From assembly GCA_003550325.1 (NCBI GenBank), contig QKWP01000028.1, positions 187,299 through 251,298 of the forward strand: DNA of 64,000 nt, given 5' to 3'. Under the pieces are notes generated by a model. It was not told where the DNA came from, did no database searches, and saw only the letters and a program-made list of their open reading frames with translations. The translations under genes were made by a program, and so were the position numbers. Positions within the stretch are counted from its first letter, which is position 1; every line of letters begins with the position of its first letter. The DNA comes from Gigaspora rosea. Its lineage: Eukaryota > Glomeromycota > Glomeromycetes > Diversisporales > Gigasporaceae. Shown here one piece after another: positions 42,693 through 53,289 of this stretch.

Positions 42693-44555
42693 ATGATAAA
42701 ATTACCGAATGAATGTCTTTTTGGAATATTTAATAACCTCAAGAAAGACCATAAAAGTTTATATTCGTGCCTTCTTGTAAATCGACACTGGTGTAGAATT
42801 ATTATACCAATACTATGGAATGAAATTGATATTAGATTAGTAAATAAAAAGCTTATAAATACATGCCTTTTAGCATTAAATGCAGAAGAGCAAACTTTAT
42901 TAATTCCCTTTAAAGTTCACCTGCCAAATTATCCAAAACCGCTATTTGAATATACAAGTTATACTACATCTATTGGAAATAATCTAAATAATGGAGTCGT
43001 TAATTGGCTTAATTATAAAGGTTATACAGTTCGTACTAGATGGGGAGATGATAAGCTAGCAAATGCTATTAAAAATTCTTTAATTGCAATGTTTCTAAGA
43101 ACAAATAAGAAATTAAAATGTTTGAAAATTTACGGAATGATTTATAATAGTAATAAATTAATTAAAAACCTTTGTAGTAGTGATACTATTATTTCTTTAG
43201 ATCTTCAAAAAACTTGGCTTAATTCCGAAGAAACAAAAATATTAATTGAAGCTATTGGTAAAAATATTACTCTTACCTCATTATATCTTACTCAAAATCA
43301 ACTTTATTCTTCAGAAGTAGAAGCACTAGCGGAGGCACTTTGTAAAAATACTACTCTAACTGCTTTAAATATTAGTAGAAATTTTACTGGTCTTAGCAAA
43401 AATTTTATTGGTGCGGAAGGAGGAAAAGCATTGGCAAAAGTACTTTGTGCAAACACTGCTTTAATTTCTTTAGGACTTAGCGGTAATAATATCGGTATTG
43501 AAGGAGGAAAAGCGTTAGCAGAAGCACTTCATGTAAACACTACTTTAACTAATTTAAATCTTAATTTCAATCATATTGTTACTGAAGGAGGAAATGCATT
43601 GGCAAGAGCTCTCTATAAAAACACTGCTCTGACTTCTTTAAGTCTTAGTGATAATAATATTGATATTGAGGGTGGAAGGGCGTTTGCAGAAGCACTTTAC
43701 ATAAACACTACTTTAGCTTCTTTAGAACTTGGTTACAATAATATTGGTATTGAAGGAGGAAAAGCACTAGCAGAGGTTCTTTATAAGAACACTACTTTAA
43801 CTTCCTTAAGTCTTAGCGATAATTACATTGATGTTGAAGGTGGAAGAACGTTTGCAAAAGCGCTCCACATAAACACTACATTAACTTCTTTAAATCTTAG
43901 TTATAATAATATTGGTGTTGAAGGAGGAAAAGCATTAGCAAAAGCAATTTGTAAGAACACTGCTTTAGCTTTTTTAAGTCTTAGTGGTAATGATATTAGT
44001 ATTGAAGGAGCAAAGGCATTTGCAGAAACACTTTACACAAACACCACTTTAAAATCTTTAGAACTTTCTTATAATGAAATTAATTTTGAAGGAGGAAAAG
44101 CGCTTGCAGAAGTACTTTGTAAGAATACTACTTTAACTTTTTTAGGACTTAGTGGTAATAGTATTGGTATTGAAGGTGAAAAAGCATTTGCGAAAGCACT
44201 TTATATAAACACTACTTTAACTTCTTTAGATTTTTCTTATAATAGCAATATTTCAGGTGTAGGAGGAATCGCATTAGCTGAGGCCCTTTACAAAAACAAT
44301 AGTTTAACTTCTTTAAATCTTAGCGGTAATGATATTAACATTGAAGGAGGAAAAGCATTTGCAGAGGCACTTTTTAAAAACTCTGCCCTGACTTCTTTAG
44401 ATCTTTCTTATAATCAAATTGCCTCTGAAGGAATAAGTTTATTAGCAGAAGCTGTTCGTAAAAATATTACTTTAGTCTCCTTGAACCTTTATGGCAGACA
44501 AATTAGCTACGAAAATGAGCACTTGGTTAAAAAAATCGATTGCATAAATTATTAG
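42693..44555 (+). CDS. F-box protein with leucine-rich repeats (intact, single exon)
   Basis: F-box proteins bind Skp1 and bring substrates to SCF ubiquitin ligases; LRRs usually bind the substrate. I start at the ATG at 42693 because residues 2-45 (IKLPNECLFGIFNNL, then CLLVNRHWCRIIIPILWNEI) are a typical fungal F-box. An upstream in-frame ATG at 42585 would add 36 hydrophobic, AT-coded residues. The 620-residue protein has a linker to about residue 155, then about 16 LRRs of roughly 28 residues of the ribonuclease-inhibitor/NOD type (LTSLSLSDN followed by EGGKALAEVLYKNTTL). Two repeat subtypes alternate: one with GGKALAE and KNTTL, one with GGRAFAEAL and INTTL. The stop is TAG at 44553. No intron or break is seen. 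The F-box is degenerate as usual in this family, so Skp1 binding is inference. Substrate unknown. Confidence 0.93.
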   Translation: MIKLPNECLFGIFNNLKKDHKSLYSCLLVNRHWCRIIIPILWNEIDIRLVNKKLINTCLLALNAEEQTLLIPFKVHLPNYPKPLFEYTSYTTSIGNNLNNGVVNWLNYKGYTVRTRWGDDKLANAIKNSLIAMFLRTNKKLKCLKIYGMIYNSNKLIKNLCSSDTIISLDLQKTWLNSEETKILIEAIGKNITLTSLYLTQNQLYSSEVEALAEALCKNTTLTALNISRNFTGLSKNFIGAEGGKALAKVLCANTALISLGLSGNNIGIEGGKALAEALHVNTTLTNLNLNFNHIVTEGGNALARALYKNTALTSLSLSDNNIDIEGGRAFAEALYINTTLASLELGYNNIGIEGGKALAEVLYKNTTLTSLSLSDNYIDVEGGRTFAKALHINTTLTSLNLSYNNIGVEGGKALAKAICKNTALAFLSLSGNDISIEGAKAFAETLYTNTTLKSLELSYNEINFEGGKALAEVLCKNTTLTFLGLSGNSIGIEGEKAFAKALYINTTLTSLDFSYNSNISGVGGIALAEALYKNNSLTSLNLSGNDINIEGGKAFAEALFKNSALTSLDLSYNQIASEGISLLAEAVRKNITLVSLNLYGRQISYENEHLVKKIDCINY

Positions 44556-45395
44556 AAAAAAAGTAATGATTAAAACTCTTTTATATAGATGCGGTTTATT
44601 TCTTAAATTATATAATGAAAATTTAGCTACAGCCGTGTAAATTTTTTTTGTTGCGTAGTGTTTAAAATTCATATCCAGAAACATAATGAACTACGAAATG
44701 TAGTTACCAGATATTTGTTCGATAATTTTCATTGAATTTTTCAATTGAATTTCTATTCTTCAATTTATATAAATTGAAGAGTATTTAATAAATTTAAAAT
44801 TATTTTTTATAAGTGGCTTTAGTATTGTTTTATTTATGATATTGATAAAAGAATTCTTCACTTTATGCATCAAATTTTTAGGGTTCTAAATTACGTAACA
44901 ATTTATAAATGAATTTATTTTTTAAGCGAAAATATTCAAAACTTAACCCATAGTTTATAATACAAGGTATAATCTTTTTTCGAAATGAAAGTGTTCCTTT
45001 TTATTACTTATTTCATATATATGAGAAAAATAATAAATATATTGAAAGTACCAAATATTTCTTCAACATTATTTGAAGAATCATATTACTTTGGAGCCGC
45101 AGTCGCTCATGGGACGAAATTTCCTTTGTAGAAACTAGCATTAATCTAGGGATAAATTCATGTGGGTCTTTACGTAATGATGTTTAAATCAAAATCACTT
45201 TATATCCGCCGACGAGGCGTATATAAACAATTAAACATAGTATCACAAATTCGAATTTTGTGGCATTAAATATTAGAATTTCCCTATTAATTTTACCTCC
45301 CACATTTGAATATAAATCGTCTTTTCTTTATTTAGTATAAACTAGAGCATGCGAATGTGGGCGGCTTCGCCGCCCGTAATTATTAAATTTTATTA
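44556..45395. other. 3' flank of the F-box/LRR gene; one strong hairpin
   Basis: GGGCGGCTTCGCCGCCC (45359-45375) is a perfect GC hairpin in an AT-rich setting. It is probably an element terminus, not a bacterial-type terminator. AATAAA-like signals exist but the polyadenylation site cannot be fixed. No second gene. Confidence 0.45.
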
Positions 45396-45633
45396 CCGTA
45401 GAGCACTGCATAAAGTATCCCCGAAAAATAATACCCCCGGGTATTTTTCATATCCATTTGACCTGATTCTTGAATAATACCCGAGGGGTACAGCTATATT
45501 TAATTTATTAATTTCATATGATATATCCCCAACATATAGTACCCGGTTCCTCACACAGTACCCGCGGGTACTATTCAATTTAAAAAATGGAGTTCTTGAA
45601 TAAGACACCGGGTACGTATGCAGTGATCTACGG
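45396..45633. repeat. MITE with TA duplication and ACCCGSGGGTA palindromes
   Basis: Ends CCGTAGAGCACTGCATA and TATGCAGTGATCTACGG are inverted copies between TA dinucleotides (45394-45395, 45634-45635). Internal ATACCCCCGGGTAT, ACCCGAGGGGTA, GTACCCGCGGGTAC and CACCGGGTACG are spaced variants of one palindrome. Confidence 0.82.
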
Positions 45634-45637
45634 TATT

Positions 45638-45895
45638 TGGGCCGTTTTGAAGCTGATTCCTCACTTTTCCGGGACTCTCGGGAGGGGGAGGGGGGTAAAA
45701 TGAAACGAACATATGAAACGAACATATAAAAATGAACAAAGATGGGCCAATTTCATTGGTTGATATAAATCAGGTGACTGGTGAGAGTCGTCCAGCGTTT
45801 TGATTGGCTGTTCGTTTTCGGGAGGAGGTGGTAGACTTCAGCTGGGGGGGGTGATGTTAACCAAAAAATTAACTTCAAACGGCCTTATAGAATAG
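45638..45895. repeat. inverted-repeat element, GGCCGTTTGAAG family
   Basis: GGGCCGTTTTGAAGCTGATT (left) and TTAACTTCAAACGGCC (right) are inverted; GGGAGGGGGAGGGGGG and GGGAGGAGG / GCTGGGGGGGG lie inside. ATTGG with AGGTGACTGG (45748-45782) again pairs a CCAAT-type and a E-box-like word. It abuts the previous element. Confidence 0.6.
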
Positions 45896-46457
45896 TTTTG
45901 TTATATATGGTATAGTGACTAATGAATATGAATGGGTTTTTTAAGGGAAACCAGATGTAAGCGTTGAAAAATAAAGGTAATTATAAATAGGGTTTAAAGT
46001 AATATTAATTATATATAACGGTAGAAGTTTTTTACGAAAGTTTTTAGTATTTTTTTATTTGATAGTTAAATGTATTTTTTTTAATTGGTATTGTATTTAT
46101 TTTTTTTAGTGTTTTATACGTTAATTTTTAAAAATAATTAATTTTTTTTGTGAATGTAAATGAGTTTTTGCTGTTCTAAAATCTTTAACTAATGTATAGC
46201 AATTTTTACAAAAATATGGTTATTTATAGTTAGTATTGGTATAAAGTAGATTTATTAGTTTAAAATTAAATGAAAATTGTAATATTGGTAGATAGGGTGT
46301 TGAACCTAATTTAGTTGTATTTTTGTAAAAAAAAGTTATTGAGCTAAGGGATATAGTATAAAATGTAAAGTATTACACTAAAATTCAAGGAATTAATGCT
46401 GTTATAATGCAAAGTTATTTTGATTTTTAATTGTAAAATTTTTTAAAAATGATATAA
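45896..46457. other. AT-rich stretch without recognised genes
   Basis: T-rich runs; nothing supported. Confidence 0.5.
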
Positions 46458-46466
46458 TTATTTTTA

Positions 46467-46700
46467 GGATTTTAGTAAGTAGTGCACCTTGCACTACAGT
46501 GCACCACAGTGCACCCTATAGTAACAAATATAAATAATAATTAGAGTTAGAGTTAGTGTTAGTGTTAGTGTTAGGTCAAGATTAGTACAGAATTGCAAGA
46601 GTATTATTTTTTGTTAAAAATGCAGCAGGGGTTACTCTAGTAAAATTTTGAGAAACATAAAAGGGTGCACTGCAGTCAGGTGCACTACATTCTAAATCCC
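46467..46700. repeat. Mutator-like MITE, TAGTGCACC family, copy 1
   Basis: Ends GGATTTTAGTAAGTAGTGCA and TGCACTACATTCTAAATCCC are inverted and continue into CACCTTGCACTACAGTGCAC. Flanks TTATTTTTA and TTATTTTCA are a 9-bp duplication with one change. A degenerate AGAGTTAGAGTTAGTGTTAG run fills the middle. Same family as 54985-55281. Confidence 0.88.
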
Positions 46701-46709
46701 TTATTTTCA

Positions 46710-47736
46710 TTTTTGATTTTTATTTGTAGCTTTTGGGGTTTTATTGTATAAGGTAAGTATGCCTGCAGTGCCTAATTTGATGCACTGCCGATATCTCTCG
46801 ATCCACTTACTGTAATCACGTGACTTTAGGACGTTGTTATACTATTGAAAATTTTCTGCGCGTAAAATCTTTCTTTTGCTCATTATCCCTGTTCTTTTAT
46901 CCCTGTACAATCATGATCCGATCGATCATCCATAACCCTTAACTGTCCCACAATTATGATTGATTATCCCTTTCTAAAATATATACCCACCCTATATTAT
47001 TACTATATATAGGGTACGTTTAAAGCTGTGTGTGGTCATATGTTTTTGACATTTTAATTAGGGTTAGAGTAAGGGTTAGTCTGGGGTCAGAGTTAGAGTG
47101 TTTTATATAGTAAAATTGCCTCACCGACATTTTTTGTTAATACCCCAAAATAGGTTTAGATGCTCGTTTCTTGTATCTTTGATGCTTTTCACTTTTTTCA
47201 CTTTATTTTTCTTCATCAGGCTGATTTGTGTCAATCAAAACAAACAATTTTATTGGCTCTATGTCATGTGCCGCACATGGCTTTAGATGATTCCATATAT
47301 AGATCTTTTTTATTACTATCTATAGATATCCCGATTGCCATATATGTTCATCTATAGATATGTATAATTACCATACCCGAATTCCATACTAAATTATCTG
47401 TGACGTGTAAAAGTAAATTAGATTCTTGTTTGAACAAAACTAAGCACATGAAGCCTTTAGCTATTATCGCAAATCTGCTAGCCCAATGAAGAATTAGAAA
47501 GGCGGATTTCTAAATTAATGCTTCAGGTGTAAGTTTTGAATTGGATAAAGATACAAGAAGAAAATTCAATTGGTATTAAATAAAATTTGTATTAGTAATG
47601 ACGGAAGGATAATGACTCAGAGGTAAAATTAGGATCGTTAATATGTATAAAAGACAAATGTATTCGCCCTTCTTGTATCTTTAGATTTATCTGAGTGAAT
47701 TCCTCCTTTATAATAAAGTCTTCTGAGTGGATTCTT
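46710..47736. other. no gene; TTAGGG-like run and CACGTG site
   Basis: ATTAGGGTTAGAGTAAGGGT at 47059-47078 is a degenerate telomere-like run, and AATCACGTGAC at 46814-46824 a CACGTG site. Two overlapping 62-65 codon frames (47098-47357) are taken as chance. Confidence 0.45.
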
Positions 47737-47941
47737 TATATATGTTGTGTCTCAGATTAAAACTTGTGTTAGATTGAATCTAACACACGTCATATGACTA
47801 TCAATTGACCAGCATTAAATGATCAGCAACAACTGGCCTAAACTACCTCCTAACTTTACCATAATTTTACTCTAACACTAATTTAATTTAGGCCGGTGTC
47901 AATCTGATGCAAGAATCGATCTGAGGCACAACATATATATT
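47737..47941. repeat. MITE, GTTGTGTCTCAGATT family, copy 2
   Basis: Ends TATATATGTTGTGTCTCAGA and TCTGAGGCACAACATATATA are inverted. It is homologous to 13641-13842, in opposite orientation, including AATTTAATTTAGGCCGGTGT and CTCCTAACTTTACCATAATT. Confidence 0.85.
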
Positions 47942-48236
47942 GTATCTGCTGATTATTGCATGATTGATTTATTTATTTATATATCTTACTGAATAATTAT
48001 TGCATATGAGTTTAATGATTATTTATTTGATTTGTTATGTATTGTAATATATTGATTTATTATTTGATTACATTATTTGTTATTACATATTTTTCTCTTT
48101 ATATTATTATAAACCCACCCTATCTTTTAACAACCCGATATCCATCTAAGCTTATCCGAATTATCCAATCCTCATTTACTATCCAAACAGCTTAAACCAA
48201 CATGTCTGATATCTTCCTTTTTCGATAGTAACAACA
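47942..48236. other. AT-rich spacer
   Basis: TTATTTATTTA and TGATTTATTA words; nothing supported. Confidence 0.5.
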
Positions 48237-48245
48237 TCTTAGTGA

Positions 48246-48826
48246 CAAAACTTATGTTTTTGATACTCCTGCACTTACTTTTTTAATTCTTCTAGATGTA
48301 CTCCAAAATTTATATACTTTTTTGATCTATCTTCACGTGATAATTGACACAGCAAATAGCGATTTAACGTAATGTAACACAATCTTGAAAATTCAAAACA
48401 AAGCATTCATTTTAGTCAAAAATTGCCTGTTATTCAAAAATCCCAAGAAACCATTTTTATGAGAATTTTTTAAAAATTCTAGTAAGTACTAACTTTAAAT
48501 AAAATAATTTCAATAATGCTAAAAGTTTTTTTAAAAAGCACAGATATTTAATGATATACTGTTTTAAAATATTTATTATGCAAATAGAGTTTTTTCTAAA
48601 AATTTTTATTCATTTTAAAAAAAGTTACATGTAAAATAGATTTACTCTTTTTTTAAAAAAAACTTATTATATAAATGTTAAAAAATATAGATAATCTTTG
48701 TTAAAACATGCCAACAAGGTCAAAACTAAAAAAAGCTTGCCAGTGATAGTGATCTGCACATGATATCAGTATTAAAAAAGTATATAAATTTTGGGGTATA
48801 CTGGAGTCTCAAAAACATAAGTTTTG
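48246..48826. repeat. inverted-repeat element with 9-bp TSD, CAAAACTTATGTTTTTGA family
   Basis: Ends CAAAACTTATGTTTTTGATA and TCTCAAAAACATAAGTTTTG are inverted. Flanks TCTTAGTGA and TCTCAGTGA (48237-48245, 48827-48835) agree in 8 of 9 bases. CCAAAATTTATATACTTTTT in the left arm answers AAAAAGTATATAAATTTTGG in the right. Related to 27230-27792. Confidence 0.88.
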
Positions 48827-48993
48827 TCTCAGTGATAGAAGATCTATAGACAGTTCTTACAGATAGTGTATACTGACTAACATTAACTAAATCCACCTAT
48901 TATAACCCTAACCATAATACTAATTCTGGCTCTGAATTATCTCTAAGAAGCTTTTGCTTCTTAGCAAGATAAGTTGAATGGCAAAAAGTCTAC

Positions 48994-49610
48994 GGACACA
49001 TACCAATCACATAAATATTTGCTTTTGAATTTTGGAGAATTATATGAAAACATCGCTTAAACTTTGGAAGGTTATCTCTAGCTACTTTGCTAATTTTAAT
49101 AACTTTACCACTATTAGAACTGGAAGGATTGAGGACAAGTTTTTTTATGATGATAAGGGAGATTGACTTAGTACAAAAACCTGTTAGATCACTTTTTTAA
49201 TTTTATAAAAAAAAGGTGATCCAGAAGGCTCTCATCTAAGTTAGTCTTTCTATCACTCTAAGTAAACTTTTTCTCCTATAATTCTGGTTCTAATAGTAGT
49301 AAAATTATTAAAATTTGTTTATAGAACTAGAGATATAATCTCTTAAAATTTGTGCGACGCTTTCATATAATCTTAGAAAATTCAAAATGCAATATTTCTG
49401 TTTCTACTAGACAAATTTTAATAATCTCACCACTATTATAATTAGAGTGACTAGGAGAAAAGTTTTATAAGTATAATAGAAGAAGGTTAACTTAGTCCTG
49501 TTGGATCACTTTAATTTAACAAGTTATTTATTTTGGTACATCCTATAAGATTAGTATCACGTGATTGTTACGTGTCCATAAACAAAAATTCATATGATTG
49601 GTATGTGTCT
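48994..49610. repeat. foldback element with three copies of one arm
   Basis: Outer ends GGACACATACCAATCACATA and ATATGATTGGTATGTGTC are inverted. Inside, an arm of about 190 bases (AACTTTACCACTATTAGAAC; GATTGACTTAGTAC) is followed by its inverse (TCTGGTTCTAATAGTAGTAA; CTAAGTTAGTCT) and then by a further copy in the first orientation (AATCTCACCACTATTATAAT; GGTTAACTTAGTCC). ATCACGTGATTG stands just inside the right end. Confidence 0.7.
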
Positions 49611-50149
49611 ATATACTTTAGATCACATGGAAGTTAAATCACGTGATTACTATCGGTAGGTCTGGAGATATTGTTTAACTAGCTTTTCTTCATCAGAGCC
49701 TTGGCAAGAAATAAAGCAATAATTAAAAAACTGATTTTTGTATCAAATAAATCAGTCTTTGTGCAATTAATAATTATTTATATCAATAAGACCTACATAT
49801 TTGCCAATTTTGACGCAATTTTGATATCTTTTTATTAATTAGTTTGTCATATTTAATTTATTAAAATTGCATATCGATGCATTTGCTTTGAAGGTTGTAA
49901 AGCATGATTTTATCAATATATATAAAAGCATAAGTCATATGAAAAAAAATCGCATAATTTAAATATTGCAATTATTGATAGTGTTTATAATAAAATGATT
50001 ACCCACTTTTTTGATAAGTTGCATCACATAGAAATCAACCCAACTTTTGTTATAACTAATAAGAATTCTGCACAAAATTAGCAGCAAAAACAATATGGCT
50101 GAATGCTTACATTCATTACAGTTGCAAGCAAAAATAAAAATCTTTAAAT
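49611..50149. other. AT-rich stretch without recognised genes
   Basis: AAATCACGTGATTAC (49636-49650) is one more CACGTG palindrome. The 5' limit of the following transposase remnant is not clear, so part of this may belong to it. Confidence 0.4.
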
Positions 50150-51050
50150 ATTTTACTACCAGACACACAGCTATTAATAATGCCTTTATAGCAATTAAAA
50201 ACTCTCAAGTAATTCAACCCAAGCACCAGAAGTATTGTATAAAACTATGGCCTTTCAGAAGCCACACTTAGATGTGCCATCAAAAACAATAGTCCCAGCT
50301 TGTCCAAGCTGTCTCAATATTCTGATAGACCATGAAAAAGAGCAGCTTGTTAATTATTGCTTGAATATGCAGAGACTTGACTTCAGATAAACTAAGTCAC
50401 TATAAAAAAAGTGAACTGTATAGGCATGTAATTCCACAAAAAGACTTGGTTAAGTGTGGAACAGGCGGATGTCTGGGTTTGTACATCTGTGATCCATGTT
50501 TAAATGTTAAATTGGTTTGAAATAAACTGTTTATTTAGATATTTTGGACCATAAATTGACCAGGTTTTGCTGCACTTTACTAAACCAAATCTTACAGGTT
50601 TTGGCATGAGTAATTACATATAAGGTAATAAATAAAATGTGCTTATATGTGCCACCCAATGTATATGTCAATACCATAAAACATAATATAATGTTATTCT
50701 GTTACATTTTAGTTTGTATTTCATGCCTTTATGTGCTATATGGCACATGCCTATCCAGGCAACCCTATTCTAAACTGTACCAATACCTGGGCACTTTTCT
50801 TATAGGAAGTCTGTATAAACTAGTGCATTATAGATATTGTTAAATGAAATAGGCAAACTCATCCTTTTAATGAGAATGGTCTAGGGCAAAAATAGTAGAA
50901 ATGCTTTATCATAGACCACCTAGAACTTTCTATATATATGTCACAAGCCCCAAATGAAGCTCATGCACAAAAAGCAAATCCTATTATTGTCAAAGACCAT
51001 TTTGACAGGCTTCAAAAATTATTCAAGAATATCACTCACTTTGGAATATA
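50150..51050 (+). pseudogene. pogo-like (CENP-B/jerky type) transposase, decayed
   Basis: These DDE transposases have an N-terminal helix-turn-helix that binds element ends. From about 50160 I read TRHTAINNAFIAIKNSQVIQ, then a run like RCAIKNNSPSLSKLSQYS, then EQLVNYCLNMQRL in another frame. This is the order of a psq-type helix-turn-helix followed by the CENP-B-like second DNA-binding domain. At about 50951-51046 PNEAHAQKANPIIVKDHFDR and LQKLFKNITHFGI fit the stretch before the first catalytic Asp in these proteins. The catalytic core itself is not seen. Stops and frame changes separate the blocks. It is a possible source for the pogo-like MITEs at 14968 and 56539. Confidence 0.5.
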
Positions 51051-51559
51051 GTAACCTTTTTTTTCTATCATTTTTTTTATTTTTACTTTTTTTTCTTCTT
51101 TTACTTTTTTTTTTTTTTACTTTTTTTTATTTTTCTTTTTTTTAGGATAAAATAACTTTGTTATTGCCTAAAAATTTTAGCAAGAAAGGATGCGTACCAA
51201 GTTTATAGCATAGCAGTTCATGCAACAACTCTCATGAACACATATTTGTGTGTTCTACAATATCAGCTACTAGAACTTACATCCCACTAAGTATTGGAAA
51301 TCTGTTTTGAAATTTATGTTTTTATGAGAATATATTTATTTAATTTAACATTCTCAAAAATTTTTTATGTTTTCAAATAGAAAAAAATTTTCTCTTTTTT
51401 TCTTTCTCTCTCTATTTCTTTCTTTTTCTCTTTCATTCTCTTTTTTTCTTTCTTTTTCTCTCTTTTTTTCTTTTTTACTATCACTTTCTTTTTTATATTT
51501 ATTTCCCTTTATTTTCTTTTCTTCATACTTATACTTTGACTTTTTTTAGTAAATTATTT
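51051..51559. repeat. pyrimidine-rich tracts
   Basis: T-rich 51057-51145 and TC-rich 51380-51540 (TTTCTTTCTCTCTCTATTTC) runs. Two open frames of 60-63 codons in them are only Phe/Leu/Ser runs and are not genes. Confidence 0.8.
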
Positions 51560-52300
51560 TTTAATTTTTATTTGTTTTTTTTTTTAAGTTTAGAGGCCGT
51601 GTGCTATGGCTGGGATTTTATTATGAGTTATAGTGACGTAATATTTGTTATATGAATGAGGATACAACTAGCCACACATGCACTTTTGGTGCCTAATTTA
51701 AGTAGTCCGCCCGAAGGTCCTACACTAGCTGCCATATCTACAACCCAACTACGGAAATTGTCTATTTAAACCCTCTGGTTCATGGTCCTCCTATTACTAC
51801 TCGACGCACTACATTTAATGCAGATATTGTGGGCCACAACCCTTTTAGGTATCGACGACCTAAGGGCTACTTTACCTTCGCACAAGAGCCTACCGGAACA
51901 AATTCCATGTCCCATACATGTACTATTGCCCGGACTTGGTAACCGAGGCTACCTGCCCTTATTAGGTTCGTTCTGATTGTAGTATTTGCCTTCTCTGGTA
52001 CATACCATAGGACCGATTTTCACTACCTCCTAACTCGGGTCTTGCCAAATGGATTCTTGTGGGTTTTTTCTGGTTCCCTGGATTTGCGATGTAACACATA
52101 CATCATTGCGCCCACAGGCTCCCATTCAAGATGGTAGAACCAAGGTTACAGGTTTAGCGCCCAATCGCTCATAAGCCACAATTACCGAACGTAGATTTAA
52201 CTTCAAAACGTCGCCAGTGGGATTCAAACTGCCAACCTGCCACTTGGGGAGTGACACCTTGACCACTTCTCTAAGGCGCCACACCCTTTAATTTTTATTT
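51560..52300 (-). mobile_element. long tRNA-headed retroposon, minus strand, with 14-bp TSD
   Basis: Body 51574-52286. The head (52286-52215) carries GGCGCCTTAGAGAAGTGG-like A-box and AGTTTGAATCCC-like B-box sequence on the minus strand. The body matches 11750-12776 and 15650-16640 in ACAACTAGCCACACATGCAC, GTAGTCCGCCCGAAGGTCCT and CCAGTGGGATTCAAAC. A T tract (A tail) precedes GTTTAGAGGCC. TTTAATTTTTATTT stands at 51560-51573 and 52287-52300. The copy is shorter than the others, so it is internally deleted. Confidence 0.85.
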
Positions 52301-52419
52301 TTAATTAATATATTTAAAAATTATTAATAATAAATTAATAAAATATAGAATTTTATAATTTTTTGTATATATAATATATTGACACCTATAAAAACATATG
52401 TAATGTAAAATAAAAACAA

Positions 52420-52646
52420 CCCAAAATAACACTTTTTTATTAAATATAGTTAGATGAGGTAAAGATAGTATAAAGGTAATAAGAAGAGGTTTATAGTAAA
52501 ATTATGCAAGAAATTTTTTTTGTTAGAGCACAAAGAATATCATAGCAAAATTTTTGGATTGCAGATGATTTTTTAAAAAAGACTATTTTTTTCAATTTCA
52601 TATTACATCTAATCTTGCTTTCTAATTGGTATATTGGGGTAGTGAT
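52420..52646. repeat. worn relative of the 40141-type MITE
   Basis: AAATTATGCAAGAAATTTTT, TTTTGTTAGAGCACAAAGAA and ATATTACATCTAATCTTGCT follow the order of the same phrases in 14297-14668 and 40141-40490. Termini not identified. Confidence 0.5.
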
Positions 52647-52851
52647 ATATCACTATAGTAGGACCCCGAAATATACATTAATAGATCAGATATGAGTTTG
52701 CTTATTTTTGAGATTTTTATACAGATCTTTTCTATTTATAGTAATTTTTTGCTTATTTTTGAAGTTTTTTCTGCAGATTTTTTCTTTTTTAGTAACCCTA
52801 TAATTAACCTGATCTATTTATGTATATTTCGGGGTCCTACTATAGTGATAA
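52647..52851. repeat. MITE, TCACTATAGTAGGACCCCGA ends
   Basis: TCACTATAGTAGGACCCCGA and TCGGGGTCCTACTATAGTGA-type ends (right copy TTTCGGGGTCCTACTATAGT) are inverted for about 37 bases and run on into ATATACATTAATAGATCAG / CTGATCTATTTATGTATAT. ACTATAGT may be terminus or target duplication. Its AGGACCCCGA start equals the start of the element at 16648. Confidence 0.82.
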
Positions 52852-53289
52852 ATTACAATATTCAAAAATATAATTATCTAATTAAAATATATAAAGCTAT
52901 GCTATTTTTAAAATAAACTATGACTTTATATATGTTTTTTTAAAAAATCAATTAATATTTGAGGCTTTTTATTTAATATTAGAGATGTTATTGGTTTGAT
53001 GATCTGGCTTGTGGGTCAAATGATATTAGAAAAATGCAAATTTCAAAAATAGAGTTTCTATACTATGATAAGATTAGGATTTTGAAATGTTAACGACAAA
53101 CTTAATATAAGCTATCTCATAAATGCAGTGAAGAATTTAAAGACTACTCTACTATCTGTTGATCTCTGCAGAATAATAACTCTAGCCTTTAAGGAGTATA
53201 ATAAATTTTAAAAGTGTCTAAAGACCTTTAGAATAGTGAAAGAAAAAAACAAAAAAAATATTTTTAAATGATTTAGCATTAAAATATTA
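52852..53289. other. AT-rich spacer
   Basis: Nothing recognised. Confidence 0.5.

Noticed and set aside
45359-45375. Rho-independent terminator
   Set aside because: The GC hairpin lies in a eukaryotic intergenic region without the required gene context or T run; more likely an element end.
51380-51540. Ser/Phe/Leu-rich small protein
   Set aside because: Pure pyrimidine-tract translation.
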